Positions 5,257 to 5,841 of a stretch of 5,841 bases of DNA are shown here, piece by piece. A model generated the notes under the pieces. That model was not told where the DNA came from, ran no database searches, and saw only the letters and a list, made by a program, of their open reading frames with translations. The translations under genes and the position numbers were made by a program. Origin of the DNA: an uncultured Opitutia bacterium (GTDB lineage: Bacteria; Verrucomicrobiota; Verrucomicrobiia; Opitutales; UBA953); the NCBI GenBank assembly GCA_903882335.1, contig CAIRWP010000359.1, positions 1 to 5,841 on the forward strand. The letters are read 5' to 3'. How positions within the stretch are numbered: position 1 is the first letter of the stretch; each line of letters opens with the position of its first letter.

Positions 5257-5283
5257 GCCGACCGAGGACGGTCAGCCCTACCT
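5227..5283. repeat. Head-to-head REP pair (BIME-like element)
   Basis: AGGTAGGG at 5227 and its reverse complement CCCTACCT ending at 5283 bound two palindromes. The first has arms GGACCAGCG/CGCTGGTCC with loop TCC (5233-5253). The second has arms GACCG/CGGTC with loop AGGA on this strand (5260-5273). They meet at GCGGCC. Two GTAG-headed palindromes in inverted orientation define a BIME in enterobacteria and the paired REPs of Stenotrophomonas. Such elements are mobilised by RAYT (Y1) transposases encoded elsewhere. None is visible here. Confidence 0.8.
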
Positions 5284-5290
5284 GAGACGC

Positions 5291-5330
5291 AGAGAGGACA
5301 CGAGGGCAGGAGGACACGATGACACGAGGC
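5291..5330. repeat. Degenerate GGACACGAGG tandem repeat
   Basis: Units GAGGACACGAGG, GCAGGAGGACACGA and TGACACGAGG follow on the REP pair. The order palindrome, (A/G)ACGCAG, GGACACGAGG array is shared with 81-103 and 2299-2345. Repeat DNA stops shortly after it and the AT-richer promoter region begins. Confidence 0.6.
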
Positions 5331-5347
5331 GTGCCCGCTGCCTTCAT

Positions 5348-5391
5348 CTTAATCTCCCCTTAATCCCTCCTTCAGATTTCGTTCATCTAAA
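5348..5391 (+). promoter_or_regulatory. Putative Pho-box-like operator: four direct repeats at 11-bp spacing
   Basis: CTTAATCT (5348), CTTAATCC (5359), CTTCAGAT (5370) and GTTCATCT (5381) start exactly 11 bp apart. The inner six bases fit the TT(A/C/T)A(C/T)-type repeat with 5-bp spacers bound by PhoP/PhoB-family response regulators, and resemble cyanobacterial and Bacillus Pho boxes. The stretch is conspicuously AT-richer than its surroundings and lies 98 bp upstream of the exported redox protein. I cannot place a confident -10 element; candidates lie between 5388 and 5413. Other OmpR-family regulators with 11-bp direct repeats would look the same. Confidence 0.45.
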
Positions 5392-5488
5392 AGTAACTTT
5401 AGCGGGCTTAACACGGCCCTGAAATCGGCTTTAATCATGGATGTGGAAAGCGCCTGCGGCTTCCGCCAACCCCAACCCCAAAACCACC

Positions 5489-5841
5489 ATGATCAACGCC
5501 CGTCTGATCGGAACCCTCGCCCTCATCGCGGCGGCCTCGCAGGTCTCCGCCGTCAATCCGCCGCCGCCCGCGCCCGGTGCGAGCAAGCCCGCGCCCACGC
5601 CAATCAACGCGCCCGCTCCGTCCGCGGTTAAGCCCGCCCCGGCGCCCGCGCCCGTCAAGCCCGTCGTCGATGACTCCGCACTCCTCGCGCCTCCTAAGCA
5701 GCTTGCCTTGCGCCCGCACGTGCTGATCAAGCCGCCCATGCCGCGTATGAATCCGACCAAGCCACTCTTCGGGGATCCGCTGCCGGGCCTCACGACCGCG
5801 CAGCTGGAGCTCTTCGTCGACGGCAAGGCCGACTTCGAGAA
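5489..5841 (+). CDS. Exported protein, probable di-haem oxidoreductase (DUF1111/DHOR-like), N-terminal part
   Basis: This is an open frame from ATG 5489 through the window end, 117 full codons. Residues 1-21 form a Sec signal peptide (MINARLIGTLALIAAASQVSA, probable cut after VSA). Residues 24-60 are a Pro/Ala/Lys-rich linker with repeated PAP and VKP units, probably unstructured and spanning periplasm or cell wall. The last segment, FGDPLPGLTTAQLELFVDGKADFE (94-117), fits the conserved opening of the di-haem oxidoreductase family (GDPLPGLT..EL..F..G...F), whose CxxCH haem sites come further downstream, beyond this window. Such proteins are periplasmic c-type cytochrome-like redox enzymes. 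No Shine-Dalgarno site precedes the ATG, which follows CCCCAAAACCACC. The ATG at 5437 opens a different frame. The gene is clear; the family assignment is moderately sure because only the domain's first residues are visible. Confidence 0.7.
   Translation, partial: MINARLIGTLALIAAASQVSAVNPPPPAPGASKPAPTPINAPAPSAVKPAPAPAPVKPVVDDSALLAPPKQLALRPHVLIKPPMPRMNPTKPLFGDPLPGLTTAQLELFVDGKADFE

Noticed and set aside
5075..5347. A 90-codon minus-strand open frame in the spacer after the ACT gene
   Set aside because: It covers the REP pair and tandem arrays; its residues are translated repeats.
5437..5631. A 64-codon plus-strand open frame starting at 5437
   Set aside because: It is out of frame with the exported protein whose signal peptide begins at 5489, and its translation is Arg/Pro-rich with no domain-like features.

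Overview
The window reads as a stretch of a GC-rich bacterial chromosome. The gene complement, the wide intergenic spacers, the weak or absent Shine-Dalgarno sequences and the mosaic extragenic repeats would fit a Verrucomicrobium of the Opitutaceae type. This assignment is inference from style and gene families; there is no rRNA or other marker gene here to prove it.

Layout: (1) 1-210, a repeat-bearing spacer cut by the window edge. (2) 211-1875, minus strand, a secreted protein with a C-terminal DUF3472-type domain. (3) 1876-2535, a 660-bp spacer packed with mosaic repeats. (4) 2536-4410, minus strand, a complete 624-residue TonB-dependent outer-membrane receptor of BtuB-like size and plug sequence. 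(5) A short divergent gap. (6) 4493-4951 (or from 4484), plus strand, a small tandem-ACT-domain protein. (7) 4952-5340, a second repeat mosaic built from the same modules as the first. (8) 5341-5488, an AT-richer promoter-like stretch with four direct repeats at 11-bp spacing, resembling a Pho box. (9) 5489 to the window end, plus strand, the N-terminal 117 residues of an exported protein whose last visible residues look like the start of a di-haem oxidoreductase (DUF1111/DHOR-like) domain.

No operon or shared pathway links the four genes: each has its own spacer. Three are extracytoplasmic (a secreted protein, an outer-membrane receptor and a probable periplasmic redox enzyme); the ACT protein is cytoplasmic.

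The most distinctive content is the repeat system. Short GTAG-headed palindromes occur singly and as a head-to-head pair, which is the architecture of REP/BIME elements mobilised by REP-associated tyrosine transposases (RAYT). Other short hairpins carry different stems around the same TCC loop. A 48-bp module occurs three times. A 33-bp imperfect inverted repeat encloses most of the 1876-2535 spacer. No transposase gene lies in the window.
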